This document shows positions 29,572 to 30,480 of a stretch of DNA of 30,480 nt, in pieces. The stretch lies in NCBI GenBank assembly GCA_003427395.1, contig BFEA01000065.1:2349096-2379575 (forward strand), written 5' to 3'. The first letter of the stretch is position 1, and every line of letters starts with the position of its first letter. The notes beneath the pieces were generated by a model. That model was not told where the DNA came from and did no database searches. It saw only the letters and a list, made by a program, of their open reading frames with translations. The position numbers were made by a program, and so were the translations under genes. This DNA is from Chara braunii (Eukaryota > Streptophyta > Charophyceae > Charales > Characeae).

Positions 29572-30242
29572 GCTTGATTATTTCTGTTATCTTTGTTAGT
29601 GACCATTAGGCATCATACAGAGTCAGAGAAGGAGAGTATGGGGCATTGGAGAGGAGGGAAACGCTATAATGGTGCCCACCTCCTCCATCCTCCTCCATAC
29701 TTGTCTTTGTGCGGACCTTTCAGATACATGCCCCTCGACTTATTGATTAGGGCTTGATCCCCATTGAGTTAACCCTTACCTCATCTAACCCTAAGAGCCC
29801 AGCAATCAATTGCATGAGTTGTATATGACCAATGACAGGGCGATTGCGGGAGCTCTCGGAGTTCAGGCGGAACTCTGGAGGCAGGGAACAGTGAGGTATG
29901 TGTACTTCAATATAAACCCTAAACCCTAAACCCTAAATCTGTAACCTTTAGGCTGCTACCTATGACTATGTTAGTAACGAGGGTACAACGATCTTGCTAT
30001 GTGGGTGTTCTTTGGGGATGTGGATGCAAAGGGGATCGATTACTCATATTTTTCTCTCTATATGTCGCCTAATGATGATGGGTATTTGTGTTTCAGTTTG
30101 TTGTGATTAAATGCAACGATGATGATCCATGTCATTTATTTCTTGTCATACGCCTGATCCAAGCATAAGTCCGCGAAACTGACAATGGTTCAAGGCGAGT
30201 GTCATGAAAGGCGATAACTTGATCCGTCGATAAGACTTGTGT
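29572..30242. other. Intergenic stretch with a telomere-like run
   Basis: No gene is recognised. It contains the CCCTAAA run at 29914-29938 and a lone CTAACCCTAAG at about 29785. Confidence 0.45.
29914..29938. repeat. Interstitial plant-type telomere repeat
   Basis: AAACCCTAAACCCTAAACCC followed by TAAA: three full CCCTAAA units in an internal location. Confidence 0.9.
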
Positions 30243-30480
30243 GGAGGTAAGAATAGCTGGGAAAGTCTGCCTTACCTCCGATAAGCCTTACACTCGGTTA
30301 GTGGTAAGAGTAACAGGATTCCTTGAACACCCACCTTATTGAACGCTACCCAGTGATAAGAGTAGTAGGGGAAGCCTGCCTTATAAGTGACTAGTCTGAC
30401 ATAAGAGTAGCGAGGTTTCAAGGACTCCTGCCTTATCATTAACCAATCTAATATTATTTTCAGTGGTAAGAGTAGCAAGG
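30243..30480. repeat. Degenerate tandem repeat with internal hairpins, open at right edge
   Basis: Five unit starts with (G/A)TAAGA(G/A)TAG or similar: 30247, 30304, 30356, 30401 and 30466 (spacing 57, 52, 45 and 65). Units 1-4 each end with CCTTA(T/C), which can pair with the unit's opening (G/A)TAAG. In unit 1 the arms GGAGGTAAG (30243-30251) and CTTACCTCC (30271-30279) are perfect. The fifth unit is cut by the window end. Confidence 0.8.

Noticed and set aside
1-30480. CRISPR arrays, bacterial operons, phage genes or intact tRNA/rRNA genes
   Set aside because: No regularly spaced identical repeats with unique spacers, no dense coding and no conserved RNA core were found on either strand.

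Overview
This window is eukaryotic, repeat-rich and nearly gene-free. The signs are: many very long microsatellites ((CT/GA)n, (ATT)n, (GT)n, (AAG)n); 3' fragments of poly(A)-tailed non-LTR retrotransposons with a C-terminal zinc-knuckle region of the kind seen in plant-type LINEs; tRNA-like promoter boxes without intact tRNAs; eukaryotic splice-donor sequences; a run of the plant-type telomere unit CCCTAAA; a 410-base assembly gap; and single Ns inside microsatellites. There are no operons or bacterial-style coding blocks. My guess is a large streptophyte genome, perhaps a charophyte alga such as Chara. That is inference only; no gene here fixes the taxon.

Layout. 0.5-1.65 kb: a multiply broken LINE ORF2 remnant (+). 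1.75-1.93 kb: a tRNA-headed SINE candidate (-). 3.4-4.6 kb: shuffled degenerate repeat modules. 4.7-5.5 kb: two adjacent inverted-repeat (MITE/foldback-like) elements. 5.6-5.9 kb: a possible poly(A) retroposon. 6.7-7.25 kb: giant CT/GA tracts. 8.6-9.04 kb: a three-copy 142-bp tandem repeat. 9.8 kb: a (TG)(CG)(TG) tract. 10.1-11.5 kb: paired dispersed repeats on either side of the gap. 12.0-13.56 kb: a second, better preserved LINE 3' fragment ending in poly(A). 13.6-19.1 kb: low-copy-looking sequence with no recognised gene. 19.16-19.43 kb: the one convincing cellular coding segment, an SDS22-type leucine-rich-repeat exon (-) with a good splice donor. 19.4-20 kb: CT tracts. 20-22.2 kb: GC-richer sequence with unassigned open frames. 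22.2-23.1 kb: a cluster of short hairpins and tRNA-like pieces. 23.5-30.5 kb: a mosaic of repeated modules, homopurine tracts and (ATT)n arrays, then an interstitial telomere-like run and a degenerate hairpin-containing tandem repeat that runs off the right edge.

The genes do not form a pathway. Apart from the LRR exon (and one weak candidate exon downstream of it), the readable protein sequence is retrotransposon debris. The observations most worth checking are the 4.7-5.5 kb inverted-repeat pair, the hairpin cluster near 22.5 kb, the parallel module order in the 27-29 kb region, and the terminal tandem repeat.
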